Origin: an uncultured Mesorhizobium sp. | GTDB lineage: Bacteria > Pseudomonadota > Alphaproteobacteria > Rhizobiales > Rhizobiaceae | Reading direction: 5' to 3' | Length of the DNA: 7,788 nucleotides | Assembly (NCBI GenBank): GCA_937958475.1 | Contig: CALFXR010000038.1 | Location: 1 to 7,788, forward strand | Shown: one piece after another, positions 1-5,450 of the stretch | Position numbering within the stretch: position 1 is the first letter of the stretch | Layout: each line of letters begins with the position of its first letter | Program-made: the position numbers and the translations under genes | The notes under the pieces: model-generated | Database searches by the model: none | Told to the model about the DNA's origin: nothing | The model's input: the letters and a program-made list of their open reading frames with translations, nothing else

Positions 1-45
1 GAGACGGCCGGCAGGCCAGAGGGGGGTGCGAGCCACGAGCGACAT
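1..45 (-). CDS. Possible start of a further leftward gene, cut by window edge
   Basis: An ATG on the minus strand (complement of 43-45) lies 3 bases after the TAG stop of the upstream glycosyltransferase. It opens a frame of 15 codons, reading MSLVARTPLWPAGRL, without a stop up to base 1. The close spacing would suit a sixth gene of the leftward operon. The only ribosome-binding hint is a weak AGG overlapping the preceding stop codon. Fifteen residues are too few to recognise a family, and a stop-free frame of this length is expected by chance in high-GC DNA, so this is only a candidate. Confidence 0.22.
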   Translation of the reverse strand, partial: MSLVARTPLWPAGRL

Positions 46-48
46 GAC

Positions 49-1323
49 CTACAGCAGCGCCTCGATCAGCCCGGCCGCCTTCTCCGGCCCGTTCTGCGAC
101 TGCATGTGCGCCGAGGTCGCGGCGAGCTTGGCCTTCATCGCCGGATCGGTCAGGCAGGTCTCGATCTTCGCAAGCAGTTCCTCGTCGGTCCAGTCGTAGC
201 GCGGCATCTTGAAGCCGTGTCCGGTCTCCTCGACACGCGTGGCGTTGTCGTGGCCGTCCCAGACATAGGGCATGATGATCGCCGGCTTGCCGAAGAACAG
301 GCACTCGGTGAAGGAGTTGTTGCCGCCGTGGTGGATGACGGCGTCGACCTGCGGGATCACCGACGGCTGCGGGAACCAGCTCTCGATGATGACGTTGCCG
401 GGCACGTCCGTGTACTCGCCCTTGTAGCCGCCGACATTGACCAGGGCCCGGTAACGCGACTTGCCGATCACCGCGATGATGCGCTTGAGCAACGCCGTGT
501 CGCCGGCGCCGAGCGAGCCGAACGAGACGTAGATCAGCGGGCCGTCGTTGTTCCGGGCGAAGGTCGGCACTTCGTAGGGCGCCTCCTTGCGCACGCAGCC
601 CTCGAGATACTGGAAGCGCGCCGGATCGAGCGGCACGGTACGGGTGAACTTCACCGGCTCGGGATAGAGCAGCAGGTTGAGATAGGGCGATGCCTCGAAG
701 AACTGGCCGAGCGGATAGGATGCCTCTCCGGTCTGCGCCAGGAAGGCGTTGAAGTCGTCGTGCAGCGGCTTGATGACCTCGTTGAAGTGCTTGCGGTAGG
801 CTTCGTGGCCGGCATGGTCGTTCTCGCCGCAGCCCGACAGGTGCGGCGGGATGCCCTCGTCCTCGATCTCGTTCTCCGAGCACGAGATGATGCGCACCCA
901 CGGCTTGCCGAACTGCTTGATCGCCGGGAAGAGGATGACGTTGTCGACGCAGATGACGTCGGGCTTGATCCTGGCCAGCACGCCCGGCAGGTCCTTCTGC
1001 GCCCACTTGGCGCTGTCGACGATCGCCGTCCAGCAGTCCTTCACGTAGTTGTCGACCTGGTCGTAGGGCGACTTGGCGAAGTTGGGGATGTGGCCGTTGA
1101 TGAAGTCCTCCCAGAACTTCGCCATCTGCTCGGGCGGCATCGGCTCGGACAGGTTCACCGGATGGGCCTCGAAACCGTAGCCCTTGTAGACGTCGACGAA
1201 TCCGGGATCCGACAGGAACACGGCCTTGTGGCCGCGCGCCTCGACCGCCTGGGCGATGCCGACCGAGTTGAGGGCCGGCCCGAAGGCGGCCTCGGGGAAG
1301 AATGCGATGGTCTTCTGGGTCAT
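49..1323 (-). CDS. GT1/YjiC-type glycosyltransferase (paralogue A), last complete gene of importer operon
   Basis: A 424-residue cytoplasmic protein with the GT-B layout of the GT1/MGT group (UDP-glycosyltransferases such as YjiC and macrolide or carotenoid glycosyltransferases), which transfer a sugar from a nucleotide donor to a small acceptor. The N-terminal half starts with a Rossmann strand (IAFFPEAAFG) and has the acceptor-side Asp in PDVICVDN (D127). The C-terminal donor half carries VSFGSLG (266-272), FPQPSV (317-322), HHGGNNSFTE (331-340) and WDGHDNA (355-361), a recognisable PSPG-like donor motif. Length is normal for the family, and there is no signal peptide or membrane segment. 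Two positions are odd. The residue aligning with the usual catalytic His of the GH motif is Pro16, and the usual Gln of the terminal DQ pair is Gly357. The ATG lies 10 bases after the ATPase stop, and its TGAGGA ribosome-binding site overlaps that stop codon, so translation is probably coupled to the transporter. Donor and acceptor are unknown. The fold assignment is firm; activity is inferred. Confidence 0.9.
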   Translation of the reverse strand: MTQKTIAFFPEAAFGPALNSVGIAQAVEARGHKAVFLSDPGFVDVYKGYGFEAHPVNLSEPMPPEQMAKFWEDFINGHIPNFAKSPYDQVDNYVKDCWTAIVDSAKWAQKDLPGVLARIKPDVICVDNVILFPAIKQFGKPWVRIISCSENEIEDEGIPPHLSGCGENDHAGHEAYRKHFNEVIKPLHDDFNAFLAQTGEASYPLGQFFEASPYLNLLLYPEPVKFTRTVPLDPARFQYLEGCVRKEAPYEVPTFARNNDGPLIYVSFGSLGAGDTALLKRIIAVIGKSRYRALVNVGGYKGEYTDVPGNVIIESWFPQPSVIPQVDAVIHHGGNNSFTECLFFGKPAIIMPYVWDGHDNATRVEETGHGFKMPRYDWTDEELLAKIETCLTDPAMKAKLAATSAHMQSQNGPEKAAGLIEALL

Positions 1324-1333
1324 CCTGGCTTCC

Positions 1334-2410
1334 TCAGTCCTTTGCGAAAATCCGTGTGTCGGCCGCGCTCCAGCCGACCTCGACCGTATCGCCCGCCGCG
1401 ACCGGCCGGCGCTCCGCCTGTTCGGCGGTGACGCGCACCAGCAGCGGCGCGGCGGCGAGCGCCGTTCTCACATGCACCTGGAGGTCGAGGCCGTGATAGG
1501 CCGTCGTCTCGACCGTGCCGGTCGCGCGGTTCTCCGCCTCCGGCCCCGGAAACAGAGCAAGGCGCTCCGGCCTGATCGCCGCCCACGCGTCGGCGCCGTC
1601 GGCGAGCGCATCGGGTCGGGTACCGCGCACGAGCAGCCCGCCTGCCGCGACCACGCCGCCCGGCGCGGCCTTGCCGGCAATGAAGTTGGTGACGCCGATG
1701 AAGTCGGCGACGAAGCGGCCGGCGGGCCGCTCGTAGATCTCGTTCGGCGTGCCGCACTGGAGCAGGTGGCCGTCGCGCAGGACGGCGATGCGGTCGGCCA
1801 TGACCAGCGCCTCCTCCTGGTCGTGGGTGACCATGATGAAGGTGATGCCGACCTCGTGCTGCAGCCGCTTCAGTTCGAGCTGCATGGCGCCGCGCAGCTT
1901 CTTGTCGAGCGCGCCGAGCGGTTCGTCGAGCAGCAGGAGCCGCGGCCACTTCACCAGGGCGCGGGCCAGCGCGACGCGCTGGCGCTGGCCGCCGGAAAGC
2001 TGGTCGGGCCGACGGTCGGCCATGGCGGAGAGCTGCGTCGTTGCCATGATGGCGTCTGTGCGGGCACGGATCTCGCTCGCCGGCAGCCGCTCCATCTCCA
2101 GCCCGTAGGCGATGTTGGCGCGCACGCTCATGTGCGGAAACAGCGCGTAGGACTGGAACATCAAATTGACCGGCCGTCGGTTCGGCGGGATGGCGGAGAT
2201 GTCCTTGCCGTCGAGCAGGATGCGGCCCGCGTTTGGCGTCTCGAAGCCGGCGAGCATGCGCAACAGCGTGGTCTTGCCGCAGCCCGACGGGCCGAGCAGG
2301 GCGAAGAACTCGTTTTCGCGGATGGCGAGCGACACGGCGTCGACGGCGGTAACGGTGCCGAAGCGCTTGGTGACGGCCTCGATGCCGAGGAGGACGCGTT
2401 CGCTTGTCAC
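1334..2410 (-). CDS. Spermidine/putrescine-type ABC importer ATPase (PotA-like)
   Basis: A 358-residue ABC ATPase that powers the importer encoded by the two preceding permease genes; it acts on the cytoplasmic face of the membrane. Visible motifs in order are Walker A GPSGCGKTT (40-48), Q-loop Gln86 in MFQSYALFPH, signature LSGGQRQR (138-145), Walker B LLLLDEP (158-164), D-loop GALD (166-169) and switch His196 in VTHDQEEA. A C-terminal TOBE-type regulatory region follows (about 240-355, with AAIRPERLAL), as in PotA/FbpC-type subunits. All catalytic residues are intact and the length is usual for the family. The frame stays open much further upstream, to about 3070, but homology begins only at the GTG at 2410. 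That GTG overlaps the TGA stop of the upstream permease (GTGA), a typical coupling junction, and AGGA lies about 10 bases upstream. The subfamily assignment rests on the ATPase together with its permease neighbours; the substrate is not determined by this subunit. Confidence 0.93.
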   Translation of the reverse strand: MTSERVLLGIEAVTKRFGTVTAVDAVSLAIRENEFFALLGPSGCGKTTLLRMLAGFETPNAGRILLDGKDISAIPPNRRPVNLMFQSYALFPHMSVRANIAYGLEMERLPASEIRARTDAIMATTQLSAMADRRPDQLSGGQRQRVALARALVKWPRLLLLDEPLGALDKKLRGAMQLELKRLQHEVGITFIMVTHDQEEALVMADRIAVLRDGHLLQCGTPNEIYERPAGRFVADFIGVTNFIAGKAAPGGVVAAGGLLVRGTRPDALADGADAWAAIRPERLALFPGPEAENRATGTVETTAYHGLDLQVHVRTALAAAPLLVRVTAEQAERRPVAAGDTVEVGWSAADTRIFAKD

Positions 2411-3198
2411 GGGGCGATGGTCCTGTTGATGCGTTGCGACAGCGCCAGCGCGGTGACGCTGACGGCGATGACGAGGGTGGCGAGCGCATTGAGTTCGGGC
2501 GTCACGCCGAAGCGGATCATGGCATAGATCTGCATCGGCAGCGTCGTCGAGGACCGCCCCGCGCCGGCGGTGAAGAAGGCGATGATGAACTCGTCCACCG
2601 ACAGCGTGAAGGCGAGCAGCGCGCCGGCGATCACGGCCGGCGCGATCATCGGCAGCGTGATGCGCCTGAACGTGGTGAGGGCCGAGGCGCCGAGATCGGT
2701 CGAGGCCTCGACGACCGACCAGTCGAAGCTCTTCAGCCGGGCGCGGACAACCGCGCAGACGAAGGCGATGTTGAAGACGACATGGGCGAGCACGATCGTG
2801 TGCAGGCCCATGGTCACGTTCAGCATCGAGAAGAACGACAGCAGCGCGATGGCCAGCACGATGTCGGGGATGATCATCGGCGCGAAGATCAGCGCCTCCA
2901 GCGCCTTGCCCTTGCGCCGGCGTATCTCGACGCCGATGGCGAGCAACGTGCCCAGCGCGGTCGCGATTACCGTCGACACCAGCGCCACGATCAGCGTGTT
3001 CAGCGCCGCCGACAGGATCTGCCCGTTCGCCGCCAGCGATCCGTACCATTTCAGCGAGAAGCCCGACCACACGGTTGGCAGCCCGCCCTCGTTGAACGAC
3101 AGCGCGATCAGCACACCGATCGGGATGTAGAGGAAGGCGAAGACGGCGGCGAGAACCACGCCGAGCGAACGGCGCGTCGCGGGCGAGCGGTCAGCCAC
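2407..3198 (-). CDS. Spermidine/putrescine-type ABC importer permease 2 (PotC-like)
   Basis: A 263-residue inner-membrane permease, one half of the translocation channel. It shows about six hydrophobic spans (roughly 12-35, 63-90, 100-124, 133-152, 187-210 and 236-257). The cytoplasmic EAA loop reads EASTDLGASALTTFRRITLP (164-183), the element that docks onto the ATPase. The PotC-like signatures PDIVLAIALLSFF (111-123) and LSVDEFIIAFF (199-209) are present. The start is a GTG that overlaps the end of the preceding permease gene by 8 bases, and a perfect AGGAGG lies 6 bases upstream inside that gene, which fixes the start. The 3' end overlaps the ATPase start by 4 bases. The EAA loop shares the string SALTTFRRITLP with the partner permease, as expected for paired subunits of one transporter. 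Confidence is high for the family and lower for the exact solute. Confidence 0.93.
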   Translation of the reverse strand: MADRSPATRRSLGVVLAAVFAFLYIPIGVLIALSFNEGGLPTVWSGFSLKWYGSLAANGQILSAALNTLIVALVSTVIATALGTLLAIGVEIRRRKGKALEALIFAPMIIPDIVLAIALLSFFSMLNVTMGLHTIVLAHVVFNIAFVCAVVRARLKSFDWSVVEASTDLGASALTTFRRITLPMIAPAVIAGALLAFTLSVDEFIIAFFTAGAGRSSTTLPMQIYAMIRFGVTPELNALATLVIAVSVTALALSQRINRTIAP

Positions 3199-4075
3199 GG
3201 CCGGCCTCCTCGCCTTCCCGGGACTGCCGGCCCTCTGCGCGCGACGCGGCGAAGGCCTGAAGCATCAGCAGCGCCATCATGATGGCGATCAGCGCCATGG
3301 CCAGCGCGGCGCCGAACGGCCAGTCGTTGGCGGCGAGGAACTGGTCGTAGACGAGGTTGCCGATCATCTGGAAGCGGCCGCCGCCGAGCAGCGCCGGCGT
3401 GACGAAATTGCCGATCGACAGCACGAAGACGAACACCGCGCCGGCGGCGACGCCGGGCAGCGTCAGCGGCAGCGTGATACGGCGGAAGGTGGTCAGCGCC
3501 GAGCCGCCAAGGTCGCGCGAGGCCTCGCGCAGCTCCGGATTGAGCCGGGCGAGCGGCGCGTAGCAGGCGAGCACGACGAAGGGCAGGTAGTTGTAGACAA
3601 GGCCCGCGATCACCGCGCCCTCGGTATAGAGCAGCGACGGCGGCTCGCCCGTGTAGCCCACCCAGCGCAGGAGTTGCGTCAGCAGCCCCTCGCGGTTGAG
3701 CAGCACGATCCAGGCATAGGTGCGGATCAGGTAGTTCGACCAGAAGGGCAGCACGGCGAGGAACAGGTAGAGCGGCTGCCGGTGGCGCGGCGCGGCGGCG
3801 ATGGCATAGGCCGCGGCATAGCCGACGACCACGGCGATCAGTGTCGCCAGCCCGGCGATCCGCGCCGAGTTGAGGAAGATGCCGGCATAGAGCGGGTCGA
3901 CGGCGTTGGCGAAGTTCTCCAGCGTGAACGTGTAGTCGACGCCGCCGTAGATGCCGCGGCGGAAGAAGGCGAGCGCCAGCACCAGCGCGCACGGCACCAC
4001 CATCAGCGCCGTCAGCCAGGCGAGCGCCGGCGCCATCAGCACGGTGGAGCGGGACGGGACGAGTTTCACTGCCAT
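3191..4075 (-). CDS. Spermidine/putrescine-type ABC importer permease 1 (PotB-like)
   Basis: A 294-residue inner-membrane permease that pairs with the PotC-like subunit. Hydrophobic spans lie at about 11-38, 68-95, 102-126, 152-176, 206-232 and 253-276. The PotB-like motif FWSNYLIRTYAW (111-122) and the EAA loop EASRDLGGSALTTFRRITLP (184-203) are both clear. The C-terminus is a short charged tail rich in Arg and Glu. The ATG at 4075 was chosen because homology begins there; the ribosome-binding sequence is weak, and a GTG two codons later cannot be excluded. A 106-base gap containing a strong hairpin separates it from the upstream binding-protein gene, while the downstream permease overlaps it. 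Its expression probably depends on read-through from the binding-protein promoter, because no separate promoter is evident in the gap. Confidence 0.92.
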   Translation of the reverse strand: MAVKLVPSRSTVLMAPALAWLTALMVVPCALVLALAFFRRGIYGGVDYTFTLENFANAVDPLYAGIFLNSARIAGLATLIAVVVGYAAAYAIAAAPRHRQPLYLFLAVLPFWSNYLIRTYAWIVLLNREGLLTQLLRWVGYTGEPPSLLYTEGAVIAGLVYNYLPFVVLACYAPLARLNPELREASRDLGGSALTTFRRITLPLTLPGVAAGAVFVFVLSIGNFVTPALLGGGRFQMIGNLVYDQFLAANDWPFGAALAMALIAIMMALLMLQAFAASRAEGRQSREGEEAGRG

Positions 4076-4131
4076 CTGCGAGACCCGAAAGACCCCTGCC
4101 GCCGCGGCGCGGCGAAAAGGGCGGTCGCGAA

Positions 4132-4167
4132 GCCGGCCGTCGCCGAACGCACGCGTCGACGGCCGGC
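4132..4167 (-). other. GC-rich hairpin between binding-protein and permease genes
   Basis: An 11-bp perfect inverted repeat: GCCGGCCGTCG at 4132-4142 pairs with CGACGGCCGGC at 4157-4167 around a 14-base loop. It sits in the 106-base gap directly after the binding-protein stop codon (4182). On the transcribed strand it is followed about 20 bases later only by CCCTTTTCG, so it does not look like a full rho-independent terminator. In many ABC importer operons such an element protects the upstream mRNA end or attenuates transcription, so that the binding protein is made in excess over the membrane subunits. That role here is inferred from position. Confidence 0.5.
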
Positions 4168-4181
4168 CGGACGGGCGGCCG

Positions 4182-5243
4182 CTACTGCGCCGCCTTGATC
4201 TCGCTGACGATGCGCGAGTAGTCGCGCTGCGCCTCGCCGACGTCGCGCAGCTGCTCGAACTTGACCAGGTCGGCGACCGGCATGGCCATGTTCGGATACT
4301 GCTGCATCATCTCGGCCGGCAGGCTCTCCATGGCCGGCTTGTTCGGCACCTTGTAGAGGATGTTTTCCGCCGCCCAGGCGTGGTTCTTGGCGTCGAGCAT
4401 GTAGTTGATGAACTGGAAGGCGGCGTCCTTGTTCTCCGAAGCCTTCAGCACCACGATCGTGTCGAGCCAGAGGTCCGATCCCTCCGACGGGATGACGTAT
4501 TTGATCTCCGCGTTCTCGGCGATGCCGTAGTTGCACCAGCCGTCCCAGGCATGCACCAGCACGGCCTCGCCGGAGACGAGCTTCGAATAGAAGGTCGTGT
4601 CGTCATAGGCGAGCAGCGTGCGCTTCGCCGAAATCAGCAGGTCCTTGACCTGGCCCATCTTGGTCGCATCGGTCTCGTTGACCGAATAGCCGAGGGCGAG
4701 CTGTCCTGCCGCCAGCAGCCAGCGGTCGGTGGCGAGCATGGTCGTCTTGCCCTTCACCGCGTCCGAGGGCTCGAGCAGCGCCTTCCAGCTCGACGGTGCG
4801 TCCTTCACCAGGTCCGAGCGGTAGCACAGGCCGGTCGTGCCCCAGGTATAGGGGACCGAGAAGGTGTTGCCCGGATCGTGCGGCAGCGCCGCCGCTTCCG
4901 GATAGAGATTGGCGAGGTTCGGCACCTTGGCGTGGTCGATCGTCTCGGCGAGGCCGAGATTGTGCAGCACCTCGGCGAAGGGCGACGAGACGAAGACGAT
5001 GTCGTAGCCCTTGCCGCCCGAGGCGATCAGCTTGCCCATGATCTCCTCGTTGGTGGCGTGGACGACCACTTCGGCCTGCACGCCCGTCGCCGCCTTGAAG
5101 GTATCGACGACGTCGGGCGCCATGTAGCCTTCCCAGTTCGAGACGACCAGATTGCCGGCAACGGCCGTACCGGCGGTCGCGAACATGACGGTGCCAAAGG
5201 CCGCGGCGGCGAGCGCGCGGCGGGAAACGGTGAATTCAGTCAC
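4182..5243 (-). CDS. Periplasmic substrate-binding protein of polyamine-type ABC importer (PotD/PotF family)
   Basis: A 353-residue exported solute receptor, first gene of the leftward operon. The N-terminus has a twin-arginine-like signal: SRRALAAAAFG (7-17), a hydrophobic stretch, and a likely cut after AVA at 27-29. The mature part follows the PotD/PotF pattern: NWEGYM (36-41), PYTWGTTGLCYR (131-142), LGYSVNETD (184-192), AWDGW (232-236), EGSDLWLDT (254-262) and ENILYKVPN (293-301). By recalled alignment to E. coli PotD, aromatic and acidic ligand contacts appear kept (W37, Y40, W233, W259, D261, Y297). The usual second acidic residue after the TD motif is absent; the sequence there is TDRWLL at 172-177. 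The GTG at 5243 was chosen because GGGAG lies 6 bases upstream. An in-frame ATG at 5291 would add 16 residues but has a poorer ribosome-binding site. Binding of an amine-like solute is likely; the exact ligand is unknown. Confidence 0.92.
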   Translation of the reverse strand: MTEFTVSRRALAAAAFGTVMFATAGTAVAGNLVVSNWEGYMAPDVVDTFKAATGVQAEVVVHATNEEIMGKLIASGGKGYDIVFVSSPFAEVLHNLGLAETIDHAKVPNLANLYPEAAALPHDPGNTFSVPYTWGTTGLCYRSDLVKDAPSSWKALLEPSDAVKGKTTMLATDRWLLAAGQLALGYSVNETDATKMGQVKDLLISAKRTLLAYDDTTFYSKLVSGEAVLVHAWDGWCNYGIAENAEIKYVIPSEGSDLWLDTIVVLKASENKDAAFQFINYMLDAKNHAWAAENILYKVPNKPAMESLPAEMMQQYPNMAMPVADLVKFEQLRDVGEAQRDYSRIVSEIKAAQ

Positions 5244-5249
5244 GGCAGG

Positions 5250-5254
5250 CTCCC
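5250..5254 (-). promoter_or_regulatory. Ribosome-binding site supporting the GTG start of the binding protein
   Basis: The minus strand reads GGGAG here, 6 bases before the GTG at 5243. The alternative ATG at 5291 has only AAGGG about 11 bases upstream. This favours the shorter protein, which still contains the whole twin-arginine-like signal. Confidence 0.5.
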
Positions 5255-5325
5255 ATTGGTTCGGTATTGCGGTTCCCGTGGGCGTCTGCATGGCTGCGAC
5301 ACCCTTGTCTCGATTTCCGGCTATC

Positions 5326-5353
5326 TTGCCGTTTGCAATGAAAGTACTATTAT
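5326..5353 (+). promoter_or_regulatory. Candidate promoter for the regulator-glycosyltransferase transcript
   Basis: TTGCCG (5326-5331) and TATTAT (5348-5353) are separated by 16 bases, matching 4 of 6 and 5 of 6 positions of the vegetative consensus. They lie in the only clearly AT-rich stretch of the window, about 90 bases upstream of the regulator ATG. The -10 element lies partly within the left arm of the palindrome at 5339-5370, so binding there would be expected to block it. This is a pattern match only. Confidence 0.4.
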
Positions 5354-5370
5354 AAAAAATAGGACTGTCA
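5339..5370. promoter_or_regulatory. 32-bp imperfect palindrome, candidate operator in the divergent promoter region
   Basis: Arms TGAAAGTACTATT (5339-5351) and AATAGGACTGTCA (5358-5370) are inverted repeats matching at 11 of 13 positions around a 6-base centre (ATAAAA). The element overlaps the candidate -10 of the rightward transcript and the best -35-like hexamer (TTGACA, complement of 5366-5371) of the leftward one. Dimeric GntR/FCD regulators usually bind dyads of this kind near their own promoter, so it is the best candidate site for the adjacent regulator controlling both directions. The dyad is seen directly; its role is inferred. Confidence 0.5.
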
Positions 5371-5371
5371 A
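5344..5371 (-). promoter_or_regulatory. Candidate promoter for the importer-glycosyltransferase operon
   Basis: On the minus strand a perfect TTGACA (complement of 5366-5371) is followed after 16 bases by TAGTAC (complement of 5344-5349), a poor -10 with 3 of 6 matches. A perfect TATAAT (complement of 5349-5354) is also present but only 11 bases from TTGACA, which is too close for a standard promoter. Either the -10 is the weak hexamer or the TATAAT is used with a different upstream contact. This stretch is nevertheless the most promoter-like sequence upstream of the binding-protein gene. Confidence 0.35.
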
Positions 5372-5436
5372 CCGGGATTCTCGGGAAGTTGACCAGGGCG
5401 GCGCGACGGATCTCGAAGGTCATGGCGGCCCGCGCC

Positions 5437-5444
5437 GGAAGGAG
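5437..5444 (+). promoter_or_regulatory. Strong ribosome-binding site fixing the regulator start
   Basis: GGAAGGAG ends 6 bases before the ATG at 5451. The reading frame is open for 500 codons upstream of this ATG, through DNA that encodes the importer on the other strand, so this site and the start of homology decide the true start. Confidence 0.8.
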
Positions 5445-5450
5445 CGAGCC

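Noticed and set aside
106..1431. A 441-codon plus-strand open frame opposite the left glycosyltransferase
   Set aside because: It lies antisense to a clear glycosyltransferase gene. Its translation is rich in Arg, Asp, Val and His without any recognisable domain, as is typical of high-GC shadow frames.
2411..3070. An upstream extension of the ATPase frame
   Set aside because: It overlaps the PotC-like permease in another frame and shows no ABC homology. The GTG at 2410 overlapping the permease stop is the natural start.
3951..5450. A 500-codon upstream extension of the regulator frame
   Set aside because: This part is antisense to the binding-protein and permease genes, has shadow-like composition, and the regulator has a strong ribosome-binding site with an ATG at 5451.
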